Below are positions 35,987-44,832 of a stretch of DNA of 64,000 nucleotides, piece after piece (the stretch's first letter is position 1; each line of letters opens with the position of its first letter). Origin of the DNA: Achromobacter xylosoxidans A8 (GTDB taxonomy: Bacteria > Pseudomonadota > Gammaproteobacteria > Burkholderiales > Burkholderiaceae_B); contig NC_014640.1 of assembly GCF_000165835.1 (NCBI RefSeq), forward strand, positions 1,302,001 to 1,366,000. The letters are read 5' to 3'. Below the pieces are notes generated by a model. It made no database searches. It saw only the letters and a program-made list of their open reading frames with translations, and had not been told where the DNA came from. A program made the translations under genes and the position numbers.

Positions 35987-37002
35987 ATACGCACGCATTG
36001 AAGACGACGGCCGATAACGCCGGATGGCGCCTGGATCCGCCCTATGGCGCTCGTGCGCTGCTGATCGTGATCGCCGCGCTGATGCTGTTTCTCTACACCG
36101 GCCAGCGGGTCGAGATGGGCCGCATGGCGGCGCTGACCCTGGACGGCGCGTTGGCCGCGGTCGGCCTGAAGGAGCAGTCCCAGGTCACGTCCGGCCTGGG
36201 CGCCCTGGCCGACAGCCTGTTCCCGCTGCAAATCTCGTATCGCACCGAGACCTCGCGCATCGAGGGCTTCGATCCGGACAAGCTGCCGTGGCTGGCGCGC
36301 GTGGAAACGTTGCAGGTGACCGAGAGCCGGCTGAATCCGCACACGCTGAAGATGGAAGACGAGGTGTCCACGCAGACCTACCTGGTCGAGCCGCTGGGCT
36401 ATCTGTGGCGGGTGGCGGTCAAGATGGTGGAAACCTTCGAGATCGCGATCTGGGCGACCCTGCTGGCCGTGTTGGGCAGCGTGCCGCTGGCCTATTGCAG
36501 CGCCCGCAACTATGCGCCCAACCGGCTGCTGTACGTGGCGGCGCGGGCCATCGTCAGCATGTTCCGCGCCATGCCCGAACTGATCTGCGCGCTGTTCCTG
36601 GTGCTGGCCTACGGCTTCGGCCCGATTGCCGGGGTGCTGGCGTTGGCCATCCATTCGATGGGCTTCCTCGGCAAGTTCTACGCCGAGGACATCGAGACGG
36701 CCGACACCAAGCCGCAAGAGGCGCTGGCGGCGATCGGCGCCAGCAAGCCGCGCGTGCTGGCCTATGCCGTGTTGCCGCAGGTCATGCCCAAGTTCACCGG
36801 CTACACCCTGTACATCCTGGACCGCAACGTGCGCATGGCCACGGTGGTGGGCCTGGTGGGCGCGGGCGGCATCGGGCAGGAGCTGAAAGGCCGCTACGAC
36901 ATGTACCAGTACGCCCACGTCGGGACCATTCTCGTCGTGATCTTCATCACCGTGTTCTTGCTGGACCAGGTTGCCGCCCGGCTGCGGCGCCGCTTGAGCT
37001 GA
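35983..37002 (+). CDS. phnE: PhnE-like phosphonate ABC transporter permease
   Basis: A 339-residue inner-membrane permease whose start overlaps the phnC stop by 4 bp. The first membrane segment (~25-45) is followed by a long periplasmic stretch (to ~140), then four or five helices (145-330) with the EAA loop EALAAIGASKPRVLAYAVLPQ that docks the ATPase. It is longer than E. coli PhnE (about 270) because of the extended periplasmic loop. One permease, one ATPase and one binding protein make a complete importer. Confidence 0.87.
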   Translation: MNTHALKTTADNAGWRLDPPYGARALLIVIAALMLFLYTGQRVEMGRMAALTLDGALAAVGLKEQSQVTSGLGALADSLFPLQISYRTETSRIEGFDPDKLPWLARVETLQVTESRLNPHTLKMEDEVSTQTYLVEPLGYLWRVAVKMVETFEIAIWATLLAVLGSVPLAYCSARNYAPNRLLYVAARAIVSMFRAMPELICALFLVLAYGFGPIAGVLALAIHSMGFLGKFYAEDIETADTKPQEALAAIGASKPRVLAYAVLPQVMPKFTGYTLYILDRNVRMATVVGLVGAGGIGQELKGRYDMYQYAHVGTILVVIFITVFLLDQVAARLRRRLS

Positions 37003-37005
37003 GCC

Positions 37006-37034
37006 GGCGCGGCGGCCCGCCGGGCCGCCGCGCC
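37006..37034 (+). terminator. GC-rich hairpin after phnE
   Basis: GGCGCGGCGGCCC-GCC-GGGCCGCCGCGCC is a perfect 13-bp stem 4 bases after the phnE stop. It lacks a T-run, so it may attenuate or protect mRNA more than end it, separating the importer from the lipoprotein-phospholipase pair. Confidence 0.45.
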
Positions 37035-37088
37035 CCGATAGGTTTTCTGCCGGACGAACCCGGCAACGTTCCCCGACCAGGAGTTTTC

Positions 37089-37259
37089 ATGACCCCGTAC
37101 TTTGCACTGGGCCGCGCCCTTGTTGCGGCCATCGCCCTGAGCCTGACCCTTGCCGCCTGCGGCGGCGACGACGACTCGGACGACGGCGCGACCTCGCCGC
37201 CCGAGACCGGACAGCCCGAGCCGCAGCCGCCCGCGCCGCAATTGCGCTGCGCGCCCTGA
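37089..37259 (+). CDS. Small lipoprotein (56 aa)
   Basis: A 56-residue predicted lipoprotein: signal peptide MTPYFALGRALVAAIALSLTLAAC with a LAAC lipobox (Cys 24) and a short mature tail GGDDDSDDG followed by Pro/Gln-rich sequence ending QLRCAP. AGGAG lies 6-10 bases before the ATG. It precedes the phospholipase C gene by 37 bp and is likely co-transcribed. The acidic/Pro-rich tail carries no domain; a role in anchoring or assisting the exported phospholipase is only a guess from position. Confidence 0.75.
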   Translation: MTPYFALGRALVAAIALSLTLAACGGDDDSDDGATSPPETGQPEPQPPAPQLRCAP

Positions 37260-37296
37260 ACGCTCGTTCCGCCCAACCCAACGCAAGAGTAGCCCC

Positions 37297-39552
37297 ATGA
37301 CCAAGACCTATTCCTCGCCTTCCGCCAGCGTGTCCCCGGCTTTGCCGGGCCGCCGGCAGTTCTTCCGCGCCTCGGCCCAGGCCGCCGGCGCCCTGTCGGC
37401 GATGGCCTTGCTGCCCGCCTCGATCCAGCGCGCGCTGGCGGTTCCCGCCGCGGTCGACAGCGGCACGATCAAGGACATCAAGCACATCGTGATCCTGATG
37501 CAGGAGAACCGTTCGTTTGACCACTATTTCGGCACCATGCGCGGCGTGCGCGGCTTCGGCGACCGTTTCCCGATTCCGCTGGCCAGCGGCAAATCGGTGT
37601 TCTTCCAGCCTGATCCCAAGGGCGGCCAGGACATCCAGCCCTTCCGCCGCGACTCCAGGACCAGCAACGCGCTGATCGGCTCCGGCACCCCGCACAATTT
37701 CCCCGATCAGCAGGCGGCCTGGAACCAGGGCAAGATGGACCAGTGGATCCAGTTCAAGAACCAGGCCACCATGGGCTTCTTCATGCGCGAGGACATTCCG
37801 TACCAGTTCGCGCTGGCCGACGCCTTCACGGTCTGCGACGGCTACCACTGTTCCATCCTGACCGGCACCGACCCGAACCGCATCGTGTTCTGGTCGGGCG
37901 CCAACGCCAATCCCGAACTGCGCAAACTGGGGGTGAACAGCACGGACACCGATTCGGAACCCGTCAACTCGCGCTGCTGGCCGAGCCCGTCCAACTGGGT
38001 CGCGGGCCGGGCGCAGCTGACCGACGGTTCAGGCCAGATCGACCCCGCGACCGGCGCCTACAACTACAAGTACAAGAACAGCGCCTTCAAGTGGGACACC
38101 TTGCCCGATCTGCTGCAGCGCGCCGGCGTCAGCTGGCATATCTACCAGAACATGAACAACAACTGGACCGGCGCCATGCACGGCTGCCTGGCCTTCAAGA
38201 GCTTCCGTACCGCGCAGCCGGGCTCGCCGATCTATGAGCACGGCCTGACGGGCGGCCCGGAGAAGAACGACGGCGCCGTCAATTTCCTCGCGCAGCTCAA
38301 GCAGGACGTGGCCAATGGCACCTTGCCGCAAGTTTCGTGGGTGCTGCCCACGCAGGCCTTGGCCGAGCATCCGGGCAGCAGCGAAGGCGTGGCCGGCGCG
38401 GCCGACTTCATCGCCGACGTGCTGGACGCGCTGACCTCCAATCCCGAAGTCTGGAGCAAGACCGCGCTGTTCGTGACCTTCGACGAGAACGACGGCTTCT
38501 TCGACCACGCGGCCATGCCGGCGGTGCCGTCCTATGACGCCAACGGCGTGCTGATGGGCAAGTCCACCGTGCCGCTGGAAGGCGAGTACTTCGATGCTTC
38601 CGTGGGCAACTACCTGAAGGCCGAGGACAAGATCACCGGCAACATCCGTCCGTGGGGCCTGAGTTCGCGCGTGCCGATGTACGTGGTGTCGCCGTGGAGC
38701 AAGGGCGGCTGGGTCAACTCGCAGGTGTTCGACCACACCTCGGTGGGTCGCTTCCTGGAGCAGCGATTCGACATCAAGGTCGACGCCATCAGCCCGTGGA
38801 GCCGCGCGGTCTGCGGCGACCTGACCACCTGCTTCGACTTCGTCAGCCCCAACGATCCGCGCGTGCCCACGCTGCCCGACACTAGCAACTTTCCCGCGGT
38901 CAATGCGGCGCAGAAGCTCCTGCCCACCACCGCGGTGACGCAGGCGCCCGCCATCCCGCAGCCGCTGTTCCAGGAGACCGGCACGCGGCTGTCGCGCGCG
39001 CTGCCCTATGAGCTGCACACCAGCGCCCGGCTGGGCGTGGACGGCTCGGTCGAATTGCTGTTCAGCAATACAGGCGAAGCCGGCGCCGTGTTCCATGTGT
39101 ACGACAAACGCAACCTGGACCTGATCCCGCGACGCTACACCGTTGAAGCGGGCAAGACGCTGTCCGACACCTGGACCGGCGGCGACTATGACCTGTGGGT
39201 CTACAGCAGCAACGGCTTCGTGCGGACCTTTTCCGGCAACACCCAGCGCGGCGCGGCGCTGGAAGTGCAGGTCTGCTACGAGCCCGCCGGCAGCGCGCTG
39301 TACGTGAAGGTCTCCAACCGCGGCACGGCCCGCTTGCAGGCATCGCTGCAATCCAACGCCTACCGCACGGATGGCCCCTGGACCCTGGCGGTCGAGCCGG
39401 GCGCGGTGGCGGAACACCATTGGTCCATCAAGGACAGCGGCAATTGGTACGACTTCACCATTACCGCCGAGGGTTTCGAGCGGCGCTTCGCTGGCCGCAT
39501 GGAGAACGGTCGCAACAGCGTCAGCGATCCCGCCATGGCGCTGCATCTGTGA
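37297..39552 (+). CDS. plcN: Phosphocholine-specific phospholipase C
   Basis: A 751-residue exported enzyme that hydrolyses phosphatidylcholine to diacylglycerol and phosphocholine. The N-terminus has a twin-arginine motif (GRRQFFRAS) and a hydrophobic core to about residue 47, as in Tat-exported Pseudomonas PlcH/PlcN. The phosphoesterase domain begins KHIVILMQENRSFDHYFGTMRGVRGF (residues ~60-85), with FDENDGFFDHAAMP later. Two C-terminal DUF756 domains (~600-675 and ~680-745) follow. The ATG at 37297 begins the Tat signal. I cannot distinguish a haemolytic from a non-haemolytic variant by eye, so the symbol is tentative. Confidence 0.88.
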   Translation: MTKTYSSPSASVSPALPGRRQFFRASAQAAGALSAMALLPASIQRALAVPAAVDSGTIKDIKHIVILMQENRSFDHYFGTMRGVRGFGDRFPIPLASGKSVFFQPDPKGGQDIQPFRRDSRTSNALIGSGTPHNFPDQQAAWNQGKMDQWIQFKNQATMGFFMREDIPYQFALADAFTVCDGYHCSILTGTDPNRIVFWSGANANPELRKLGVNSTDTDSEPVNSRCWPSPSNWVAGRAQLTDGSGQIDPATGAYNYKYKNSAFKWDTLPDLLQRAGVSWHIYQNMNNNWTGAMHGCLAFKSFRTAQPGSPIYEHGLTGGPEKNDGAVNFLAQLKQDVANGTLPQVSWVLPTQALAEHPGSSEGVAGAADFIADVLDALTSNPEVWSKTALFVTFDENDGFFDHAAMPAVPSYDANGVLMGKSTVPLEGEYFDASVGNYLKAEDKITGNIRPWGLSSRVPMYVVSPWSKGGWVNSQVFDHTSVGRFLEQRFDIKVDAISPWSRAVCGDLTTCFDFVSPNDPRVPTLPDTSNFPAVNAAQKLLPTTAVTQAPAIPQPLFQETGTRLSRALPYELHTSARLGVDGSVELLFSNTGEAGAVFHVYDKRNLDLIPRRYTVEAGKTLSDTWTGGDYDLWVYSSNGFVRTFSGNTQRGAALEVQVCYEPAGSALYVKVSNRGTARLQASLQSNAYRTDGPWTLAVEPGAVAEHHWSIKDSGNWYDFTITAEGFERRFAGRMENGRNSVSDPAMALHL

Positions 39553-39570
39553 TGGTCCAGGCATGAGCGG

Positions 39571-39600
39571 GCCGGGCGCGCATCGGGGTGCGCGTCCGGC
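39571..39600 (+). terminator. Hairpin after phospholipase C gene
   Basis: GCCGGGCGCGCA-TCGGGG-TGCGCGTCCGGC pairs almost perfectly. It is followed by ATAAAAAAC, not T, so termination is uncertain; it separates the phospholipase gene from the autotransporter. Confidence 0.4.
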
Positions 39601-39625
39601 CGGTCCGCAATAAAAAACTACCAAC

Positions 39626-41053
39626 ATGATCATGAAAAACATATACGCAATTTTGGCCGCCAACGGTTTGTCGGTGGCGGTCCTGGTGGGCGCGCTGGCC
39701 GGGGGATCGGCCGCGCAGGCGCAGACCGCGCCGCCCGTAAAGTGGGACGGCAGCAACCTCGGTTACGGCTCAGGCGCCGGCCAGGGCGTGACCGGCAAGA
39801 GCAATCAAGCGATAGGCAAGAGCGCCGGCACCAACGTGACCGGCAGCAACAACATCGGCCTGGGCAACGGCGCGGGCAAGGACGTGAGCACCAACTGGAA
39901 CGTCGCCATTGGCGAGGGCGCGGGTTCCAAGGTCGGCGGCAAGAACGCCAACCAGGCCATCGGCTACTACGCCGGCACCAATGTGCAAGGCGGCTGGAAC
40001 CAGTCGTTCGGCCGCAGCGCCGGCCAGAACGTCACGGGCGACTACAACGATGCCTATGGCTTCTGGGCTGGCACCGACACGGTGGGCAACAACAATGCCG
40101 CCTATGGCACCAATGCGGGGCGCAACGTCACCGGCAACGGCAACTCGGCCTTCGGCCAGGAAGCCGGCCGCAATGTCGTCGGAGACGGCAATCTGGCGCT
40201 GGGCCAGAACGCGGGCCAGAACGTGGAAGGCGAAGGCAATCTGGCGCAGGGCAAGAATGCCGGGCAGAACGTGACCGGCGCCAACAACCTGGCCGCCGGC
40301 GCCTACGCGGGCTATGGGGTGCAGGGCGACGGCAATACGGCAAGCGGCCTGGCCGCCGGCCGCGAGGTCGTCGGCAACAACAACGTGGCGCAGGGCACGG
40401 CCGCGGGTTCGGGCGTGCGCGGCAGCGACAACGTATCGATCGGCTCGAATGCCGGGCGCGGTTCGGAGGCGGATCGCAGCGTGTCGGTGGGCGCGGAATC
40501 GTCCGCGGCCACCCAGAGCGTCGCGGTGGGCGCCGGCGCGGTCGCGGCGGCGCCCAACAGCGTGGCGCTGGGGGCCGGTTCCACCGCAGCGCGCGGCGCG
40601 CAGGAAAACTACGCGGCCTATGGCATGGCGCAGCCCCAAAGCTCGACAGGCGAGGTGAACGTGGGCGGGCGCCAGATGACGGGCGTGGCGGCAGGCAGCG
40701 AGGACTCCGACGCCGTCAACGTGGGGCAGCTGCGTGCCGCCAGCAGCGCGAGCGAAGCGCGAGTGGGCGCCGTCGAACACTCCTTGCAGAACCTGCGCAG
40801 CGACCTGGATTCCCAGGAGCGCATGCTGAGCGCGGGCGTGGCCGCCGCCATGGCGACGGCCTCCCTGCCGCAAGCCTACTTGCCGGGGCGCAACATGCTG
40901 TCCCTGGCCGGCGGCACCTGGAACGGCGAGTCCGGCTATGCCATGGGGCTGTCGCGGGTATCCAGCGGCGGGCGCTGGGTCTACAAGGTATCCGCCAACG
41001 GCACCTCCCGCGGCGACTTCGGCGGCGCGGCGGGAGTCGGATACCAGTGGTGA
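39626..41053 (+). CDS. YadA-like trimeric autotransporter adhesin
   Basis: A 475-residue surface protein. After a signal peptide (~1-33) comes a head of degenerate 16-residue repeats, about fifteen units with the pattern AG-x-NV-x-G-xx-N-x-A-x-G (residues ~50-290), which would form a left-handed beta-roll. The neck-like INxG segment is replaced by VNVGGRQMTGVAAGSEDSDAVNVGQL (~345-370), typical of YadA necks, followed by a short coiled coil (EHSLQNLRSDLDSQE). The C-terminal ~75 residues are the membrane anchor, ending in GYQW. Secretion and adhesion are the family role; the target is unknown. Confidence 0.85.
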   Translation: MIMKNIYAILAANGLSVAVLVGALAGGSAAQAQTAPPVKWDGSNLGYGSGAGQGVTGKSNQAIGKSAGTNVTGSNNIGLGNGAGKDVSTNWNVAIGEGAGSKVGGKNANQAIGYYAGTNVQGGWNQSFGRSAGQNVTGDYNDAYGFWAGTDTVGNNNAAYGTNAGRNVTGNGNSAFGQEAGRNVVGDGNLALGQNAGQNVEGEGNLAQGKNAGQNVTGANNLAAGAYAGYGVQGDGNTASGLAAGREVVGNNNVAQGTAAGSGVRGSDNVSIGSNAGRGSEADRSVSVGAESSAATQSVAVGAGAVAAAPNSVALGAGSTAARGAQENYAAYGMAQPQSSTGEVNVGGRQMTGVAAGSEDSDAVNVGQLRAASSASEARVGAVEHSLQNLRSDLDSQERMLSAGVAAAMATASLPQAYLPGRNMLSLAGGTWNGESGYAMGLSRVSSGGRWVYKVSANGTSRGDFGGAAGVGYQW

Positions 41054-41139
41054 GTCCGGGCCTGCGATAATGCCGCAAGCGCGGCGGCCGGCGATGGGAC
41101 GCAGGCTGCCGCCAGCACAGGCATACCCGGATCGGCCCC

Positions 41140-42081
41140 ATGGAAAAGCGTTTGATGCCATCGATGATGGCGCTGCAATGTTTCGAGGCGGTGGCGCGGC
41201 ACATGAGCTTCACGCGCGCCGCCGAGGAACTGCATATGACCCAGAGCGCGATCAGCAAGCAGATCGCGCAGCTGGAGGCGCTGCTGCGCAATCCGCTGTT
41301 CCTGCGCGTGCGGCGGCGCCTGCAACTGACGCCCGCCGGGGCTTTGTACCAGTCCGAGGTCAGGGCCATCCTGAACCAGGTGGACATGTCATCGCGCTAC
41401 ATCCTGACCTACGGCAGCGAGACCCAGGTGCTCACCATTGGCACCCAGCCCACCTTCGGCGCGCGCTGGCTGATCCCGCGCCTGCAAGGCTTCATGGCCG
41501 CGCATCCGGACATCCAGGTCAAGGTGCGCAGCGAAACCCGGCCCTTCGACCTGATGCAGGCCAAGATCGACATCTCCTTTTTCTTCGGCCACGGCACCCT
41601 GCCGGGGGCGCAGTGCCGCGAACTGTTCGAGGCCGAGGTGGTGCCGGTGTGCGCGCCCGGCTTTCTGCCAGGCGACAGGGTCGACAGCCTGGAAGCATTG
41701 AGCGCGCAGGCGCTGATCCAGTGCGCCTCGCGCCCGGAGGCCTGGCACGACTACTTCTCGCGCCAGCAATTCCAGTCCGACCGCAGCTACCACGGTCCCC
41801 GCTTCGATACCTTCTACATGTGCGTGCGCGCCGCCGAAGGGGGTTGCGGCGTGGCGCTGACGCCGCGCCTGCTGGCCGAAGAAGAGCTGCAGGCCGGCAA
41901 ACTGGTGATTCCCTGGGATTACGTGCAACCCAGTGATGGCGCGTACTTCGTGGCGTATTCCGAGCACTCGGCCGAAGTGCCCAAGATCAAGCAGTTCGTC
42001 GCCTGGGTGGAAGGTGAAGCCGCGCGCAAGCGCGAGCGCGACGCCCAGCGGACGCGATCCATGAAAAAACGGACTGATTAA
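41140..42081 (+). CDS. LysR-family regulator, GcvA-like
   Basis: A 313-residue regulator. Winged helix at ~8-65 (MALQCFEAVARHMSFTRAAEELHMTQSAISKQI, RNPLFLRVRR), then a substrate-binding domain with the GcvA-like segments TIGTQPTFGARWLIPRL and DISFFFG. It lies just upstream of and in the same direction as the HglS/FMN dehydrogenase/Bug genes (82 bp) and is their likely regulator by position. A short T-rich stretch precedes the next gene. Confidence 0.88.
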   Translation: MEKRLMPSMMALQCFEAVARHMSFTRAAEELHMTQSAISKQIAQLEALLRNPLFLRVRRRLQLTPAGALYQSEVRAILNQVDMSSRYILTYGSETQVLTIGTQPTFGARWLIPRLQGFMAAHPDIQVKVRSETRPFDLMQAKIDISFFFGHGTLPGAQCRELFEAEVVPVCAPGFLPGDRVDSLEALSAQALIQCASRPEAWHDYFSRQQFQSDRSYHGPRFDTFYMCVRAAEGGCGVALTPRLLAEEELQAGKLVIPWDYVQPSDGAYFVAYSEHSAEVPKIKQFVAWVEGEAARKRERDAQRTRSMKKRTD

Positions 42082-42162
42082 GCCAATTTTTTTCATTTGA
42101 TTGCGGTCGCGGCGCATGATGTCATGCGGGCCATCCTTGTTTACCGATGTGCCGAGCCCGCC

Positions 42163-43560
42163 ATGAGTCAGAATTTCGTCAATCCGGATCAGATCCGCGC
42201 CTGGTTCTCCCGCGCCATGTCCGACATGTACAAGTCGGAAGTGCCGCTGTACGACACGCTGCTGGACCTGGTGGCCCAGGTCAACGCCCAAACCCTGGCA
42301 GCACAACCCGAACTGGCCGCGCAACTGGCGCGCACCGGCGAGATCGAGCGCCTGGACGTCGAGCGCCACGGCGCGATCCGCGTCGGCACCGCGCAGGAAC
42401 TGGCCAATATGCGGCGCGTGTTCGCCGTGATGGGCATGCAGCCGGTAGGCTACTACGACCTGTCGCCGGCCGGCGTGCCGGTGCATTCGACCGCTTTCCG
42501 CGCCACCCACGAAGCCTCGCTGCAGGCCAGCCCGTTCCGCGTCTTCACCTCGCTGCTGCGGCTAGAACTGATCGATGACGCGGTGCTGCGCGCGAAGGCC
42601 GCCCGCATCCTGGCCGCGCGCCAGATCTTCACCGCGCGCGCGCTGGAACTAGCCGCCCGCTTCGAGGCGCAGGGCGGGCTGGAAGAAGCCGATGCCCGCG
42701 AGTTCGTGGCCGAAGCCCTGCACACCTTCCGCTGGCACAGCGAGGCGACCGTCAGCCTGGACGACTACCATGAACTGCACGGCCTGCATCGCCTGATCGC
42801 CGACGTGGTGGCCTTCAAGGGGCCGCACATCAACCACCTGACGCCGCGCACGCTGGACATCGACGAGGCCCAGGCCGAGATGCCGCGCCGCGGCGTGTCC
42901 GCCAAGGCCGTGATCGAAGGCCCGCCGCCGCGCAAATGCCCGATCCTGTTGCGCCAGACCAGCTTCAAGGCGCTGGAGGAAGCGGTCCTGTTCGCCGGCG
43001 CCGACGGCCAGTCCGCCGCCGGCAGCCACACGGCACGCTTCGGCGAGATCGAGCAGCGCGGCGTGGCGCTGACCCGTAAGGGCCGGGCCTTGTACGACCA
43101 ACTGCTGGACCTGGCCCGCAGCCGCATCAGCGGCGCGCCCAACGAAGGCAACGCCGCTGCCTACATGCAGAACCTGCAGGACTGCTTTGCCGCGTTCCCG
43201 GACGACTACGAGCAACTGCATGCGCAAGGGTTGGCGTACTTCCGCTATTTCCTGACCGGCAAGGAGGGCGGGGATCCCGACGCCGGCCTGCAAGACCTGA
43301 TAGCCCAAGGCCATATCCGCTTCGAGCCGCTGGTGTACGAGGATTTCCTGCCCGTCAGCGCCGCCGGCATCTTCCAATCCAATCTGGGCGACAAGGCCCA
43401 GGCCGAGTACGCACAGAACGCCAGCCAGGCCGCCTTCGAGCAGGCCCTGGGCGCCCAGGTGCAGGACGAGCTGGCGCTCTACCAGGACACACAGGACCGT
43501 TCGCTGGATGCCTGCATGCAGGCGCTGCGCGCGCAAGCCGGCTCGCCGGTGGCTGCATGA
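42163..43560 (+). CDS. hglS: 2-oxoadipate dioxygenase/decarboxylase (HglS/YdcJ, DUF1338)
   Basis: A 465-residue Fe(II) enzyme of the DUF1338 (vicinal-oxygen-chelate-like) family. Pseudomonas HglS turns 2-oxoadipate, O2 and water to D-2-hydroxyglutarate and CO2 in D-lysine catabolism; E. coli YdcJ is a close homologue. The segments DVERHGAIRVGTAQEL (metal His 69), HINHLTPRTLDID and ARFGEIEQRG match YdcJ closely. The frame is open from 42097 but the ATG at 42163 begins the family N-terminus. Its last codon overlaps the start of the FMN dehydrogenase (ATGA). Confidence 0.9.
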   Translation: MSQNFVNPDQIRAWFSRAMSDMYKSEVPLYDTLLDLVAQVNAQTLAAQPELAAQLARTGEIERLDVERHGAIRVGTAQELANMRRVFAVMGMQPVGYYDLSPAGVPVHSTAFRATHEASLQASPFRVFTSLLRLELIDDAVLRAKAARILAARQIFTARALELAARFEAQGGLEEADAREFVAEALHTFRWHSEATVSLDDYHELHGLHRLIADVVAFKGPHINHLTPRTLDIDEAQAEMPRRGVSAKAVIEGPPPRKCPILLRQTSFKALEEAVLFAGADGQSAAGSHTARFGEIEQRGVALTRKGRALYDQLLDLARSRISGAPNEGNAAAYMQNLQDCFAAFPDDYEQLHAQGLAYFRYFLTGKEGGDPDAGLQDLIAQGHIRFEPLVYEDFLPVSAAGIFQSNLGDKAQAEYAQNASQAAFEQALGAQVQDELALYQDTQDRSLDACMQALRAQAGSPVAA

Positions 43561-44732
43561 GCCGTCTGGACCGCTGCCTGTCCGTGCGCGACTTCGAGCG
43601 CGCAGCGCGGCGCATCATGCCGCGCTGCGTCGAAGGCTACGTGTGTGGCGGCACCGAGGACGGCGCTTCGCTGACCGAGAGCGTGCGGGCGCTGGGCGAC
43701 GTGGGCTTTCGGCCACGCGGCCTGCGCGTGGTCGACCAGCGCAGCAGCCAGGTCGAACTCTACGGCCAGAGCTACGCCATGCCGCTGGGATTCGCGCCCA
43801 CCGGGTTTTCCGCCATCGTTATGCACGAGTGCGACCTGGCGTTGGCGCAGGCGGCCCAGCAGGCCGGGATTCCGTTCATCATCAGCGGCGCTTCCAGCGT
43901 GCCGCTGGAACGTTTGCAGCAGGCCACCGGCAAGCGCTGCTGGTACCAGGCCTATCTGCCGGGCAACACCGAGCGCATCGGCAAGCTTATGGCGCGCTTG
44001 CGCCAGGCCGAGATCCCGGTGCTGGTGGTGACCATCGACACCTGCGTCGGCGCCAACCGCGAAAACCTGCAGAAGCTGTCCTTCACCGTGCCCTTCAAGA
44101 TGAGCCCCAGCGTCATGCTGGACGGCATGCGGCATCCGCGCTGGAGCTTCAATGTCTTCCTGCGCACGCTGCTGGGCAACGGCATCCCCAGGTTCTCGAA
44201 CCTGTACGAGGAAATCGGTCCGCCCATCACCCAGGACCCGCCCAACGGCTTTCGCGGCGAACGCGACAAGCTCTCGTGGGAACACATTCGCTGGATCCGC
44301 GAGAACTGGCCCGGCAAGCTGGTGCTCAAGGGCGTGATGCATCCCGACGATGCGAGGCTGGCCTGCGCGGCGGGCGCCGACGGCGTGATCGTGTCGAACC
44401 ACGGCGGACGCCAGCTCGACGGCTGCATTTCGCCCTTGCAGGCGCTGCCCGATGTGGTGGCCGCGGTGCCGTCCGGTTTCCCAGTCATGGTGGACGGCGG
44501 CTTTCGCCGCGGTTCCGACGTACTCAAGGCCGTGGCCCTGGGCGCGCGCATGGTCTTCACCGGCCGGCCCCAGTTGTTCGGCGCGGCCGTGGCCGGCAGC
44601 GCCGGCATCCGCAAGGTCGCGGAGATATTCCGCAGCGAGATTTCGACCAACATGGCGCTGCTGGGCTGCGCCACGCTGGCCGACCTCACCCCGGACCTGA
44701 TCGCACCCTTGCGGCCCGCAGGCTCCGCCTGA
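43557..44732 (+). CDS. FMN-dependent 2-hydroxyacid dehydrogenase/oxidase
   Basis: A 391-residue TIM-barrel flavoprotein of the L-lactate dehydrogenase/glycolate oxidase family (LldD-like). FMN and catalytic motifs: FAPTGFSAIVMHECDLAL early, LVLKGVMHPDDA (Lys), SNHGGRQLDG (catalytic His) and VDGGFRRGSDVLKA. The family oxidises L-2-hydroxyacids to 2-oxoacids, passing electrons to quinone or O2. Its start overlaps the hglS stop, so it is made with it. HglS makes a D-hydroxyacid, so this enzyme may act on another pathway intermediate; that is unresolved. Confidence 0.87.
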   Translation: MSRLDRCLSVRDFERAARRIMPRCVEGYVCGGTEDGASLTESVRALGDVGFRPRGLRVVDQRSSQVELYGQSYAMPLGFAPTGFSAIVMHECDLALAQAAQQAGIPFIISGASSVPLERLQQATGKRCWYQAYLPGNTERIGKLMARLRQAEIPVLVVTIDTCVGANRENLQKLSFTVPFKMSPSVMLDGMRHPRWSFNVFLRTLLGNGIPRFSNLYEEIGPPITQDPPNGFRGERDKLSWEHIRWIRENWPGKLVLKGVMHPDDARLACAAGADGVIVSNHGGRQLDGCISPLQALPDVVAAVPSGFPVMVDGGFRRGSDVLKAVALGARMVFTGRPQLFGAAVAGSAGIRKVAEIFRSEISTNMALLGCATLADLTPDLIAPLRPAGSA

Positions 44733-44832
44733 CCTGGGCGGCGCCGCCGCGCCGGGCAGGGCTGCCCGCACAACAACAAAAAAGACGGTGCGCATGCCCA
44801 TGCGCGCCCACTCGTTTTCGACAGGAGGAAAC

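Noticed and set aside
39626..40500. Regular 48-bp repeats that could suggest a CRISPR array
   Set aside because: They are coding repeats of the autotransporter head, in frame and degenerate, with no conserved spacer/repeat alternation or cas genes.
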